Shown in pieces: positions 35,470 to 43,930 of a stretch of DNA of 64,000 nucleotides (position 1 is its first letter; each line of letters begins with the position of its first letter). A program made the translations under genes and the position numbers. Source of the DNA: G963663315 sp965214205 (GTDB lineage: Bacteria; Pseudomonadota; Gammaproteobacteria; Arenicellales; Poriferihabitantaceae); contig OZ243941.1 of the NCBI GenBank assembly GCA_965214205.1, positions 930,001-994,000 on the forward strand, given 5' to 3'. The notes below the pieces were generated by a model. It did no database searches. It had not been told where the DNA came from and was given only the letters and a program-made list of their open reading frames with translations.

Positions 35470-36624
35470 CTAGTGCACGCGCAGGTTTTTAACGGTCAAT
35501 GGCTGTACTATGTCGCCGGTATCGTTGCCCCACGCGTTTCGCTCATAAGTGATGACCGCAGCCAGATCCGCGTCATTGAGCTGGGTGGAAAAGGCCTGCA
35601 TCGCGGTGCCGGGTTTGCCGTTCATAACCATATCGATATGGCCTTCGAGGTCTTCAAGCGCCATCGGAGTGCCGACCAGTGAAGGGAATACTCCCTGAAT
35701 GCCCTGACCATTCCCCTGGTGGCAGGCAACGCAGTAGGTTGCGTAAACCCCTTCCCCTCTTTCCATCAATTCGTCCATCCCCCATTCGCGGTCCGCGGAG
35801 TTCGCCGCCGCCTCGGCTTCGGCCAGTTGCGCCGTCACCCAGTCGTCATAGTCGCTTTGCGATCTCGCATCGACCACAATCGGCATGAAGCCGTGATCCC
35901 GGCCGCACAACTCGGCGCACTGTCCGCGGTAAATACCCTCTTCATCAATAATCATCCACATTTCGTTGATGAATCCCGGAATCGCGTCCTTTTTGATCGC
36001 GAACGCAGGCAGCCACCAGGCGTGCAGCACATCGCTGGCGGTCAGCAGGATTCGCACTTTCTTGCCAGTTGGCAATACCACGTGCCGGTCGGTTTCCAGC
36101 AGGTAGTTTTCAACGCTGGCCGGGTCAATCCCGGAGTCCAGTTTCGCCGCTTCGCGGCTGTCCGCATGAAGGTTGCTGATGAACCGGATGCCGGACTCCA
36201 GGTATTCGTATTCCCATTTCCACTGGTGGCCGGTCACTTTGAGCGTGATTTCAGCGTCCTCGGTCTGTTCCATCACGATCAGGGTTTTCGCCGCGGGAAT
36301 CGCCATCACGACCAGGATGATAAAGGGGACCACCGTCCAGGCAATTTCCGCCGTCATGCTTTCATGGAAAGTGGCGGGAGTGACGCCTCTCGATTTGCGG
36401 TGCCGGATGATACTGATGGTCATTGCGCCAAACACCACGACACCAATCCAGAAGCAGATCCACAGCACCATCATGTGCATGTCGAACACTCTTCGGCTGA
36501 TTTCCGTGACTCCTTCGGTCAGATTTAGTTGCCAATCGGCTGAAGCGGTGGAGCTGAGCGTTGACAGGAGTATTGCGGACAGAATCGCAGACCTGAGAAC
36601 GGACATTCGTTCAAATATTTTCAT
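35470..36624 (-). CDS. coxB: Cytochrome c oxidase subunit II with fused cytochrome c domain
   Basis: 384 residues. Signal peptide and two membrane helices (VLWICFWIGVVVFGAMTI and TVVPFIILVVMAIPAAKTL), then the cupredoxin domain with the CuA site (GQCAELCGRDHGFMPI) and a C-terminal cytochrome c domain with CVACH near residue 300. This is the caa3-type layout, which lets subunit II take electrons from soluble cytochromes directly. It is the first gene of the structural oxidase operon; a promoter candidate lies at 36774-36801. Confidence 0.96.
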   Translation of the reverse strand: MKIFERMSVLRSAILSAILLSTLSSTASADWQLNLTEGVTEISRRVFDMHMMVLWICFWIGVVVFGAMTISIIRHRKSRGVTPATFHESMTAEIAWTVVPFIILVVMAIPAAKTLIVMEQTEDAEITLKVTGHQWKWEYEYLESGIRFISNLHADSREAAKLDSGIDPASVENYLLETDRHVVLPTGKKVRILLTASDVLHAWWLPAFAIKKDAIPGFINEMWMIIDEEGIYRGQCAELCGRDHGFMPIVVDARSQSDYDDWVTAQLAEAEAAANSADREWGMDELMERGEGVYATYCVACHQGNGQGIQGVFPSLVGTPMALEDLEGHIDMVMNGKPGTAMQAFSTQLNDADLAAVITYERNAWGNDTGDIVQPLTVKNLRVH

Positions 36625-36863
36625 TATGACTATGGGGCCTCACCGACAGTAAAGATAAACCGGATTGATAGCTACGATCATTGCCTTGTGCAGCATGAAT
36701 TTTCCAGATAAGTGTATTTGATCAACGATAAGAAACATCCTTTTTTGGAGGTGTCGCTTCGAATGCGCCCGCGATTATATCAAATTATAACAGCCGTACA
36801 AATCTCACGGACAGATACATTTTGCTGACGAGGGCATTGCCCCGGCCTCACAATCCTTGCTTG
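36625..36863. other. Intergenic region upstream of coxB
   Basis: 239 nt between the coupled small frame and coxB. It contains the promoter candidate at 36774-36801 and otherwise AT-rich sequence with no other feature I can name. Confidence 0.5.
36774..36801 (-). promoter_or_regulatory. Candidate sigma70 promoter of the coxB operon
   Basis: Read on the minus strand: TTGTAC (36796-36801), a 16-nt spacer and a perfect TATAAT (36774-36779). A start site near 36767 would give a leader of about 140 nt to coxB. A second TATAAT-like box overlaps the spacer (around 36785-36790). Confidence 0.5.
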
Positions 36864-36953
36864 TCAACCGGTTTTCCTGATCCACAGTTTCCACAATGCG
36901 CCAATCAGTCCGGGAATGCCGACCAGTCGGGAAATACTTGCGGCTCCGGTCAT
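36864..36953 (-). CDS. Possible 29-residue peptide coupled to the DUF2970 gene
   Basis: A minus-strand ATG at 36953 overlaps the stop of the DUF2970 gene (ATGA), and the frame runs to a TGA at 36864. It encodes a small amphipathic or hydrophobic peptide (MTGAASISRLVGIPGLIGAL, then WKLWIRKTG). The coupling and the positive C-terminus look like a real small membrane-associated product, but nothing is known of it. It could also be a chance frame. Confidence 0.35.
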   Translation of the reverse strand: MTGAASISRLVGIPGLIGALWKLWIRKTG

Positions 36954-37189
36954 GAAGAGGTGGCGATCAGGTATTTCACGATACCCAGGATGGTCAGCAG
37001 GAATACCACCACGAAAATCAGACCCGCCGCGAAAAAATGCCAGAACTTTCCGCTTTCAAAATCCCGGATGCGATTGGCATTGGTCTGGACCCCGAAAAAG
37101 GACGCGAATACACTTTTCAAAATGGTGAAGAAAGTGACATCCCGGGGATCGGCGTCATTCTCTGTCGGCGGTTGATTATGGGTGCTCAT
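36950..37189 (-). CDS. DUF2970 domain protein
   Basis: 79 residues with a hydrophilic N-terminus, the motif FFTILKSVFASFFGVQ and one membrane helix (FFAAGLIFVVVFLLTILGIVKYLI). This matches DUF2970, a small protein commonly found among cytochrome oxidase genes. It lies 20 nt downstream of ctaB in the same direction. Function unknown. Confidence 0.8.
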   Translation of the reverse strand: MSTHNQPPTENDADPRDVTFFTILKSVFASFFGVQTNANRIRDFESGKFWHFFAAGLIFVVVFLLTILGIVKYLIATSS

Positions 37190-37209
37190 GGAATCAGGAA
37201 ACCAGGCAA

Positions 37210-38127
37210 TCAGGCGTCCAGGACAAAGGCGCGGATAAAGATTCGCGCGTAATGGTCAATCAGCAGGAACGCGAACAGGGCGCTTAAGTAAAAGATCGAA
37301 TAGCCAAAGGTTTTCATCGCATGCTGATCGCCCGGCGAACGATAGAGCCGGACCGAATAAAACACGAAACCGGCGCCGAGCGCCAGGGCGCCGGCCAGAT
37401 AGATAGCGCCGCTCATCATGGTGACGAACGGCATGATCGTCACCACCACCAGCAAAATGGTATACAGCAGGACATGGAGCTTGGTATAGGCAATGCCGTG
37501 AGTGACCGGCAGCATCGGTATCTCTGCCCGGCTGTAGTCGTCGACACGCTTGATCGCCAACGCCCAGAAATGGGGGGGTGTCCAGACAAATATAATCAGG
37601 AACAGCAACAGCGCTTCACCATGTAGCTCGCCGGTCACCGCGGTCCAGCCGAGTACCGGCGGCGCGGCCCCGGCCGCCCCGCCCAGCACGATATTCTGGG
37701 GCGTGCTGCGTTTCAGAAACATGGAATAAATTACTGCGTAACCGATCATCGAGGCCAGAGTCAGAACCGCGGTCAGCGCATTCACGAAACTTAGCAGAAT
37801 CACCATCGACATCGCCGCCAGGGCCAACGCGAACGAAACCGCCTGCCGACCGCTGATACTGCCCTGCGGCAAGGGTCTGCTCCGGGTGCGGTCCATGCGG
37901 GCGTCAACTTCCTCATCCACCCAATGATTCAGGGCAGCCCCGGCCGAGGCGGCCAGCCCGATTCCGATCAGCCCCCAGAACCAGGCATTGAAAGGCACCA
38001 TCCCTTCGGTGGAAAGAAACATGCCGGCCAGCGCGGTGAACAGGATCAGCAACACCACTTTCGGTTTGCACAGATCCAGATATTCCCTCCAGTCGAAGGG
38101 TCGGGGGAGAGCCTGTGTCAGCTTCAT
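37210..38127 (-). CDS. ctaB: Protoheme IX farnesyltransferase
   Basis: 305 residues, a polytopic UbiA-family prenyltransferase that makes heme O for the oxidase. The aspartate-rich site NHWVDEEVDARMDRTRSRPL and the start FDWREYLDLCKPKVVLLILFT are typical. The second Asp-containing loop is in RVDDYSRAEIPMLPV. It is the first gene of the ctaB-DUF2970 group and is divergent from the GhrA-like gene. Confidence 0.94.
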   Translation of the reverse strand: MKLTQALPRPFDWREYLDLCKPKVVLLILFTALAGMFLSTEGMVPFNAWFWGLIGIGLAASAGAALNHWVDEEVDARMDRTRSRPLPQGSISGRQAVSFALALAAMSMVILLSFVNALTAVLTLASMIGYAVIYSMFLKRSTPQNIVLGGAAGAAPPVLGWTAVTGELHGEALLLFLIIFVWTPPHFWALAIKRVDDYSRAEIPMLPVTHGIAYTKLHVLLYTILLVVVTIMPFVTMMSGAIYLAGALALGAGFVFYSVRLYRSPGDQHAMKTFGYSIFYLSALFAFLLIDHYARIFIRAFVLDA

Positions 38128-38141
38128 TGTGATCGGGTCGG

Positions 38142-38206
38142 GCCGGGAATCAGATAAAATAGTTGCCGGATGGTCAGCCGGGGATCAGACAGAATAATTG
38201 CCGGAT
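38142..38206. repeat. Two tandem 30-bp direct repeats in the ctaB-ghrA divergent region
   Basis: Two copies at 38142-38171 and 38177-38206 with a 35-bp period, matching at 26 of 30 positions; the shared core includes ATCAGA and AATAATTGCCGGAT or AATAGTTGCCGGAT. They lie upstream of both divergent genes. They may be operator sites or a local duplication. Confidence 0.5.
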
Positions 38207-38298
38207 TTTATCAAAAAAGCGCGGACAATCCGGTTTATTTCGGTATCATTAGCCTGTCTGTCCGATTCAACATCAATTTACAACCCGAGCCTGAAAAC

Positions 38299-39228
38299 AT
38301 GTCAGAAACATTGCTGGTCAAGTCTGATCTGGATAGATCCGATAGCTGGCCCAACGCGTTCCGGGATTTCGATATTGATCTCGTCGACTGGCAGGAGTTT
38401 GCCGACAAGGATGATATAGATTACGCTCTGGTCTGGCAACCGCCCCCCGGTTTTCTCGGACAGTTTCCAAACCTGAAAATCATCTTTTCGATCGGGGCGG
38501 GAATTGACCACCTGAAAGGTGAGAATGTCGTACCCACCGATGTTCCGGTTGTACGGATGGTTGAAGAAGGGTTGACGGCGGGCATGGTGGAGTATGTTGT
38601 TTACCAGGCGCTGCATTTCCATCGACACATGCCGCAATATGAACAGGACAAAATGAATCGCCGCTGGCATGAAATCCTGCAGACCCCGGCTCGCGACCGT
38701 ACAGTCGGCATTCTGGGGATCGGGGTGTTGGGGCAGGCCGCGGCCGAATTTCTGCTGGCGCTGGATTTTAATGTCATCGGCTGGAGCCGGACCGAGAAAA
38801 CCATACCGGGGGTCAGGAGTTATTTCGGTGATGATCAGTTGGACGCGATGCTGTCGATGAGCGACATACTGGTTTGCCTGTTACCCGGCACCGATCAGAC
38901 CCGGGGCATTCTGAACGCGGACAATCTGGGTAAACTTCCCCGCGGCGCCTACCTGATCAATGCGGGCCGCGGCGCCTGTCAGGTCGAGGCGGACATCATC
39001 GCGGCCCTGGACCAGGGGCAGTTGGCCGGAGCCGCGCTCGATGTGTTTGAAGTCGAACCCTTGCCGGAAACCAGCCCGATCTGGGATCACCCGAAAATCC
39101 ACTTTACCCCGCATGTCGCCAGCATGACGCTACCCGCATCCAGCGCCGCCCATGTTTACAACAACATCAAACGGTTTCGCAATAACCTGCCGTTGACTCA
39201 TGTTGCCGATATGGAGCGGGGCTATTGA
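38299..39228 (+). CDS. ghrA: Glyoxylate/hydroxypyruvate reductase A-like 2-hydroxyacid dehydrogenase
   Basis: 309 residues from the ATG at 38299 (MSETLLVKS); the upstream extension is the repeat region. NAD(P)-binding motif VGILGIGVLGQAAAEFL, catalytic Arg in LINAGRGACQVE, the Glu in FEVEPLPETS, and the His in FTPHVASMT are in place. The N-terminal IFSIGAGIDHL pattern (GAGIDH) is typical for the GhrA subgroup. It reduces glyoxylate or hydroxypyruvate. Confidence 0.85.
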   Translation: MSETLLVKSDLDRSDSWPNAFRDFDIDLVDWQEFADKDDIDYALVWQPPPGFLGQFPNLKIIFSIGAGIDHLKGENVVPTDVPVVRMVEEGLTAGMVEYVVYQALHFHRHMPQYEQDKMNRRWHEILQTPARDRTVGILGIGVLGQAAAEFLLALDFNVIGWSRTEKTIPGVRSYFGDDQLDAMLSMSDILVCLLPGTDQTRGILNADNLGKLPRGAYLINAGRGACQVEADIIAALDQGQLAGAALDVFEVEPLPETSPIWDHPKIHFTPHVASMTLPASSAAHVYNNIKRFRNNLPLTHVADMERGY

Positions 39229-39242
39229 TACAGGCCACATAA

Positions 39243-39824
39243 ATGTTTGGCGACTCTGGTATACGGCAGCCAAATCGACTGGATGCGATCTGCAGGGAGA
39301 CGGTTTCTCTGGGTTTTGACATGTCTTCTGACATCAAAACAGGAAATCTGCTTCGGTTTCTGGCGGGTGGCGTGCCAGGGGGCCGCATTCTGGAACTGGG
39401 TACTGGAACGGGCGTTTCCACCTGTTGGCTTTTGGACGGAATGGATGAACAGGCTGAATTAAGCAGTGTGGATATTGACAGTGCGGTACAACAAATCGCC
39501 CAAAAACATCTGGGCGATGACTCCAGAGTGACGTTTCATACAAATGATGCTTTAGAGCTGCTGCATGATATAGATGGTCAATCTGTCGACCTGCTCTTTG
39601 CAGATGCGTGGCCCGGGAAATTTGAAGGTCTGGATTTGGCGTTGTCGAAGTTGAGAGTCGGCGGGGTTTACGTTATTGATGACCTGCTTACCCAACCTAA
39701 TTGGCCGCAAAATCATCAGCCCAATGTAGAGCGTCTGATCGAACGGCTGACATCCAATCCAGTGCTTCAGACTTCACAACTGGATTGGTCCAGCGGCTTG
39801 CTTCTTGCCAGAAGAATCAACTGA
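39243..39824 (+). CDS. Class I SAM-dependent O-methyltransferase-like protein
   Basis: 193 residues with methyltransferase motif I (ILELGTGTGVSTCWLL), motif II (LSSVDIDSAVQQIA) and a later acidic strand (SVDLLFADAWPGKFEGLDLAL) in the CheR/O-methyltransferase-3 style. Substrate unknown. It starts 14 nt after ghrA and may be co-transcribed with it. Confidence 0.7.
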   Translation: MFGDSGIRQPNRLDAICRETVSLGFDMSSDIKTGNLLRFLAGGVPGGRILELGTGTGVSTCWLLDGMDEQAELSSVDIDSAVQQIAQKHLGDDSRVTFHTNDALELLHDIDGQSVDLLFADAWPGKFEGLDLALSKLRVGGVYVIDDLLTQPNWPQNHQPNVERLIERLTSNPVLQTSQLDWSSGLLLARRIN

Positions 39825-39859
39825 TAAATGAACAGGTTTGTGTCCCGGAAGATGCGGGC

Positions 39860-40042
39860 TTATTGCCATGATTCCCGTTGGCGTCGTATATAAGCATCTG
39901 CGTTCTCGTCTACCCAAAGCTCCTTGCCGAGCCCCCGGAGTGACAACACCGGGTCCTGGATTTCCGTCGTCGATGTGGCGGCGTATCCCCGGATGTGCCA
40001 GTCAATGAGGCGCTGCCGGACGAGACGCAGAATATTTTTCAT
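39860..40042 (-). CDS. Orphan VapB/Phd-like antitoxin-type protein
   Basis: 60 residues. The C-terminal half reads DPVLSLRGLGKELWVDENADAYIRRQRESW, which is the pattern of small proteins paired with PIN-domain toxins. No PIN gene lies next to it, so it would be an orphan or a remnant. The N-terminal 20 residues (MKNILRLVRQRLIDWHIRGY) are basic. The next TA pair starts 45 nt further on. Confidence 0.4.
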   Translation of the reverse strand: MKNILRLVRQRLIDWHIRGYAATSTTEIQDPVLSLRGLGKELWVDENADAYIRRQRESWQ

Positions 40043-40087
40043 GTCTTGAATTCTAGGATTCAGTTGAATTGATTCCGTGATATTCGA

Positions 40088-40375
40088 TCAGGTCTGCAAC
40101 GCGCGAATCACGGCCGCAGGTTCTTTAGACAGGACTTGCAGCAATACTCGGGAAACGCCTGTTGGCGTTCGTCTGCCCTGCTCCCAATCTTGTAAAGTTC
40201 GCTGACTCAAACCAAATTGTAACGCAAATTGTTTTTGCGTCATGTGCATACTGGAACGAATCGCCGAAACATCAATATCATCAGGCACATGAACAACACA
40301 GCCATTCTCTTTGCCTTGAGCAAATTCCAGGGCTTCCAGCGCACCTTTAATAATACTTTTGCCTGCTTCACTCAT
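40088..40375 (-). CDS. HigA/NadS-like helix-turn-helix antitoxin
   Basis: 95 residues with a Cro/C1-type helix-turn-helix (MTQKQFALQFGLSQRTLQDWEQGRRTP) in the second half. The N-terminal part GALEALEFAQGK is the usual extension of type II antitoxins. It overlaps the toxin gene end by 8 nt and would neutralise that toxin and bind the operator at 40735-40749. Confidence 0.8.
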   Translation of the reverse strand: MSEAGKSIIKGALEALEFAQGKENGCVVHVPDDIDVSAIRSSMHMTQKQFALQFGLSQRTLQDWEQGRRTPTGVSRVLLQVLSKEPAAVIRALQT

Positions 40376-40724
40376 TATACGATACCTCCGAATTTTTATA
40401 GTGTTTGACCATTGATTTTAAAACCCGTTTCAACGTATTTTTTTCATGCTGTGTTAAGTCCACTTTCTGATTTTTCGTGAATATTGACAGCAAAAATAAT
40501 GGGATAGATTCGCCTGAATAAAAAGTAATGACACGATAACCACCACTTTTGCCAGCCCCGGGACGTGCAAAACGTACTTTTCTAGCTCCACCAGTTCCCG
40601 TTATTTCGTCGCCAGCCACAGGATTTTCAGCAAGATAACCAATTAACTCTCTTAACTCAGCATCAGATATTTTTGCCGCCTTGGCGCAACGGATGAATTC
40701 GGGTGTTTCGATGATTGTCTGCAT
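40368..40724 (-). CDS. RelE/HigB-type mRNA interferase toxin
   Basis: 118 residues from the ATG at 40724. A longer frame to 40742 would start inside the promoter. RelE-fold features: a first helix (TPEFIRCAKAAKISDAELRELI), then PVAGDEITGTGGARKVRFARP and SGGYRVITFY, followed by FLLSIFTKNQKVDLTQHEK. The order is toxin then antitoxin. The start codon sits about where transcription is expected to begin, so the mRNA may be leaderless. Confidence 0.8.
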   Translation of the reverse strand: MQTIIETPEFIRCAKAAKISDAELRELIGYLAENPVAGDEITGTGGARKVRFARPGAGKSGGYRVITFYSGESIPLFLLSIFTKNQKVDLTQHEKNTLKRVLKSMVKHYKNSEVSYNE

Positions 40725-40730
40725 ACATTT

Positions 40731-40758
40731 ATTATACGGCATTGCCGTATTTTATCAA
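40731..40758 (-). promoter_or_regulatory. Promoter and internal palindromic operator of the toxin-antitoxin pair
   Basis: On the minus strand: TTGATA (40753-40758), a 16-nt spacer and TATAAT (40731-40736). The spacer holds a perfect inverted repeat TACGGCA-a-TGCCGTA (40735-40749) that overlaps the end of the -10 box, ideal for autorepression by the antitoxin. Transcription would start near 40724, at the toxin ATG. Confidence 0.65.
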
Positions 40759-40800
40759 CAGGTCCTTTTCACAATTTGCAGAGTTGGTGAATGGCTCCGG

Positions 40801-41592
40801 TCAAGGCGCGTTCAGCCAGTGATCCGGGCCTCCCGCCTGCGGACGGAAAAAGCAGATCATGCGGCCGTCCGGTCCGGCCTCGGCGTTTTCTCCCCAGGGC
40901 GCTGTGCCATGCAACGCGAGGCGATGAACTACGAATGATTCTCCCGGCCGAGCATGTATCAAAACCCGTCGGCACTGGCTGAATATGGTACGTCGGGCCT
41001 GTTTGTAGATTTCGGTGACATCCAGGTCGCCCCATTGCTCTGGCGGCAGTTTTTGCCAGGCTGCCCGGAAAGTGCGCCGGATGATTTCATGGGAGCCTTC
41101 CCAGACGACAAAAGGGGCGGCGTCGGAACTGAACGCCACCATAGGGATACCGAGAATAAACGCATGGTATTCGCGCAGGCGCCTGCGTCTGTCGGGCCCT
41201 TCCGGCAGCAGGCCATCGACATGGGCGGCGTCGCGCCTGAGTCGATAGCGGTGCGCTTGCTGTGTTTCCGCGGCGCCAGCCTGAGGGTAACCCGGATAGC
41301 AAACGGAAATCTGGCCGGGGTCCAGATCAAAATCGGTTATCCGCAGTGACTGCCGGATGAACTCCATCGCTGTTCCCGCCAGAGGGTCGGAGTCACCCAC
41401 TTCGCCCAGCCCGGTATTTGGCATCACATTGACCCCGGCAAACCAGGTGTCATTGCAACGCAGCCATTGACTGTTCCGTTTCGCTTTGACCTGCTCTCTG
41501 GCACAGGGCAGTACCTTGTCTACCCAGTCTTTTAGAACGGGATCAAAGCCAATCAGGCGCCAACCGTTTTTATAAAAGAGGCGGGTGTTCAT
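40801..41592 (-). CDS. Putative phytanoyl-CoA-type Fe(II)/2-oxoglutarate oxygenase
   Basis: 263 residues from the ATG at 41592 (MNTRLFYKNGW), where the domain appears to start; a start at 41667 adds 25 residues. The pattern AAHVDGLLPEG gives a likely HxD iron pair, and VVHRLALHGTAPWG provides a distal His followed by a possible Arg. The middle FSSDAAPFVVWEGSHEII resembles PhyH-like proteins. Assignment is from pattern only. It is divergent from the Rieske oxygenase gene. Confidence 0.5.
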   Translation of the reverse strand: MNTRLFYKNGWRLIGFDPVLKDWVDKVLPCAREQVKAKRNSQWLRCNDTWFAGVNVMPNTGLGEVGDSDPLAGTAMEFIRQSLRITDFDLDPGQISVCYPGYPQAGAAETQQAHRYRLRRDAAHVDGLLPEGPDRRRRLREYHAFILGIPMVAFSSDAAPFVVWEGSHEIIRRTFRAAWQKLPPEQWGDLDVTEIYKQARRTIFSQCRRVLIHARPGESFVVHRLALHGTAPWGENAEAGPDGRMICFFRPQAGGPDHWLNAP

Positions 41593-41723
41593 GAAATTAT
41601 GGCTTGTACAGAGAAATTGAATTTTAAGACGCTGTTCGGCCCTGTTCAATAAAGATGATATAGACAACCTGGAGTAATCGGCTTTAGAATTTGATTTATT
41701 CGCATCACTTTTGGAAATATGAC

Positions 41724-42863
41724 ATGAACAAGCCGATGATAGTGGCGCCGGATGATCTGCCGGAGATTGGAAAATTCCACGACGATGCTGACCAGTCCTG
41801 GACCTTGCCTGGGGCCTATTACTACGACCCGGTGGTCTACGCGCGGGAAATGCGCGATATATTTGCCGATAGCTGGCAGTATGTCTGTCATCAAAGCGAC
41901 CTGAGCAACCCCGGTGATTATGTGGTTCGCGATCTTGGCGATCAGAGTGTGTTGGTGGTGCGTGATCAGAACGGCGCGGTACAGGCGTATCATAATGTTT
42001 GCCGCCATCGCGCTCACCGGCTGCTCGAAGGTTGTGGCGGGACGGGCGCCCTGATTGTTTGTCCGTATCATAACTGGACCTACAATCTCACGGGAGAGCT
42101 CAAATTCGCGCGACACAGCGATCAGATTGCCGGATTTGACTGTAACCAATTCGGTCTGAGCCCGGTGCGTGTGGAATCCTTCTGCGGATTCTGGTTCATT
42201 AACCTGAACGATCAGGCCGACTCCCTGGGGGATGGACTGGATGAACTGGAGTGGGAGATTCGGGAATTGAGTCCCGCTCTGGATAATCTCAAGCGGGCGA
42301 GCCGCCGGGAAATCAGGCTGGCGGCGAACTGGAAGAACTCGATGGAAAACTATTCCGAGTGCTATCACTGTCCCAATCAGCATCCGGGTCTGGCGCAGGA
42401 TTCGCTGGATATGGAGTCCTACCAGATCACCGTCTACGAGAAGTATCACAGTCATGCCAGCCGCGGGTCCCGCGGCAGCGCCGCTCAGGCCGGCTCATCC
42501 GGCAATGATTCGGGGCGCGAATTTGGCAGTTGGCTGCTGTGGCCGAACTTTGTTGTCGAGGTCTATCCGGGGGGCTATCTGAATGTGTTTTATCATTTAC
42601 CCGTCGGGGTGGAGGAAACCCTGCAAATCTGCGAATGGTATTTCCCGAACGAGACGCCGACCAAGCAACAGCAACAGGTGATTGACTTCGTGGATCAGGT
42701 ACGCGACGAGGATATCCCGCTGTGTGAAACCGTGCAAAAGGGATTACACAGCGTGGGCTATACGCAAGGCAGATTTGTCGCGAATCGAGATCGAAGCTGG
42801 TTTAGCGAGCATGGCGTGCATGATTTTCAGAAGAAGGTTCTGCGGGCTCTCGGCGCCTGGTGA
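41724..42863 (+). CDS. Rieske [2Fe-2S] aromatic-ring/amine oxygenase alpha subunit
   Basis: 379 residues from the ATG at 41724 (MNKPMIVAPD). Rieske ligands C93/H95 (NVCRHRAH) and C113/H116 (VCPYHNW) are present, and the mononuclear iron site is in MENYSECYHCPNQHPGL. This layout resembles betaine, carnitine and choline monooxygenase oxygenase subunits. No reductase gene is adjacent. With a quaternary-amine importer at the window start, demethylation of an osmolyte is possible but unproven. Confidence 0.75.
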   Translation: MNKPMIVAPDDLPEIGKFHDDADQSWTLPGAYYYDPVVYAREMRDIFADSWQYVCHQSDLSNPGDYVVRDLGDQSVLVVRDQNGAVQAYHNVCRHRAHRLLEGCGGTGALIVCPYHNWTYNLTGELKFARHSDQIAGFDCNQFGLSPVRVESFCGFWFINLNDQADSLGDGLDELEWEIRELSPALDNLKRASRREIRLAANWKNSMENYSECYHCPNQHPGLAQDSLDMESYQITVYEKYHSHASRGSRGSAAQAGSSGNDSGREFGSWLLWPNFVVEVYPGGYLNVFYHLPVGVEETLQICEWYFPNETPTKQQQQVIDFVDQVRDEDIPLCETVQKGLHSVGYTQGRFVANRDRSWFSEHGVHDFQKKVLRALGAW

Positions 42864-43026
42864 AAGAATCCAATCATGAGTTGGCAGCAGTATGAAAAGC
42901 CGGGCGAAATTTTTTGCTTCGCCTCTTTCCCGTGAAGTACGTCATGGAGCGGGAAAATTGAAGTTCAGACGCAATATAGATATTATAGTGCGTGAATCTA
43001 AAGAAACAGGATCGGGGCAAACAGTA

Positions 43027-43815
43027 ATGAAACAAAATTTCGGATGTGGCATCGTGCGGTTTCATGCGGTTATGGCGCTGTCGGCTTTTTTGTCGTTGAC
43101 TTTCCTTGATCCCGCGAGCGCCGGGGAGGACGATGTTGTGTCCGCTCAAAGCGGAGTCTACGCAGGCGTCTTTGCCGCCCGCAGCCGAATCAGCAACCGG
43201 ATTGTTGATGTTGACGGTTTTGCGAATTGGGGGCAGAGCGGATGGGCCGTCGATTACGACAATTCCGGTTCTGCCGGTGGCGTATTGATTGGCAAGAGGT
43301 ACGAGCAGGGCGGCGTGTCGCTCAGGACTGAAATCGATATGATGTCAGGCGGTATATCGGCGACATCGAACAGACTGGACCCGGAAGGTCTGGACGAAAC
43401 GGTCAAGGCGGAGTTTCGATCCATCGTAACGGCGCGTATGGGAATTGAGCGCTCTTTCGGTCCGGTTGCGGTATTCGTCTCAGGCGGACTGGCGATTGCC
43501 CGGATTGAGAATTCGGTTACCGACATCGATTTTGGCCCGAACATGACGACACGGGTTGATCCTGACGATTCTTTCCGCAGCAGTTCAATGAAAGGCGGCT
43601 GGGTGGTGGGTCTCGGCGCCGAGACGCCGTTGTCCGATGCCTGGACGTTGCGGCTCGAGGGATTGCAGATGGATTTCGGGCGGGGCGCCCATTACGTCAA
43701 TCGCTCCGGCAATAACCGATGCGGGCCGGGGTTGCCGCAAAGGTCGTGCCCCTACAAGGTCGAGAACAAGGCCGGTATCTTCAGGCTGGCAGTCATCTAT
43801 CGATTTGGTGGTTGA
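43027..43815 (+). CDS. Outer-membrane beta-barrel protein
   Basis: 262 residues from the ATG at 43027. Sec signal peptide (VMALSAFLSLTFLDPASAGED) and a mature part with alternating beta strands typical of porin-like 8-strand barrels, ending in FRLAVIYRFGG with a terminal aromatic strand. One internal Cys pair (NRCGPGLPQRSC) may form a disulfide loop. Similar small barrels (OmpW/OmpA-like) cannot be told apart by eye. Confidence 0.65.
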   Translation: MKQNFGCGIVRFHAVMALSAFLSLTFLDPASAGEDDVVSAQSGVYAGVFAARSRISNRIVDVDGFANWGQSGWAVDYDNSGSAGGVLIGKRYEQGGVSLRTEIDMMSGGISATSNRLDPEGLDETVKAEFRSIVTARMGIERSFGPVAVFVSGGLAIARIENSVTDIDFGPNMTTRVDPDDSFRSSSMKGGWVVGLGAETPLSDAWTLRLEGLQMDFGRGAHYVNRSGNNRCGPGLPQRSCPYKVENKAGIFRLAVIYRFGG

Positions 43816-43930
43816 TGAAGCCCGGAATATCCGGGTAATACCGTGACGAATCCTTCAAAAAACGGACTATTTCAGCGTCGAATTACGCAGTACAGGGCAT
43901 AGATTGGTTTATCGGGTTCGTGATCTCGGA

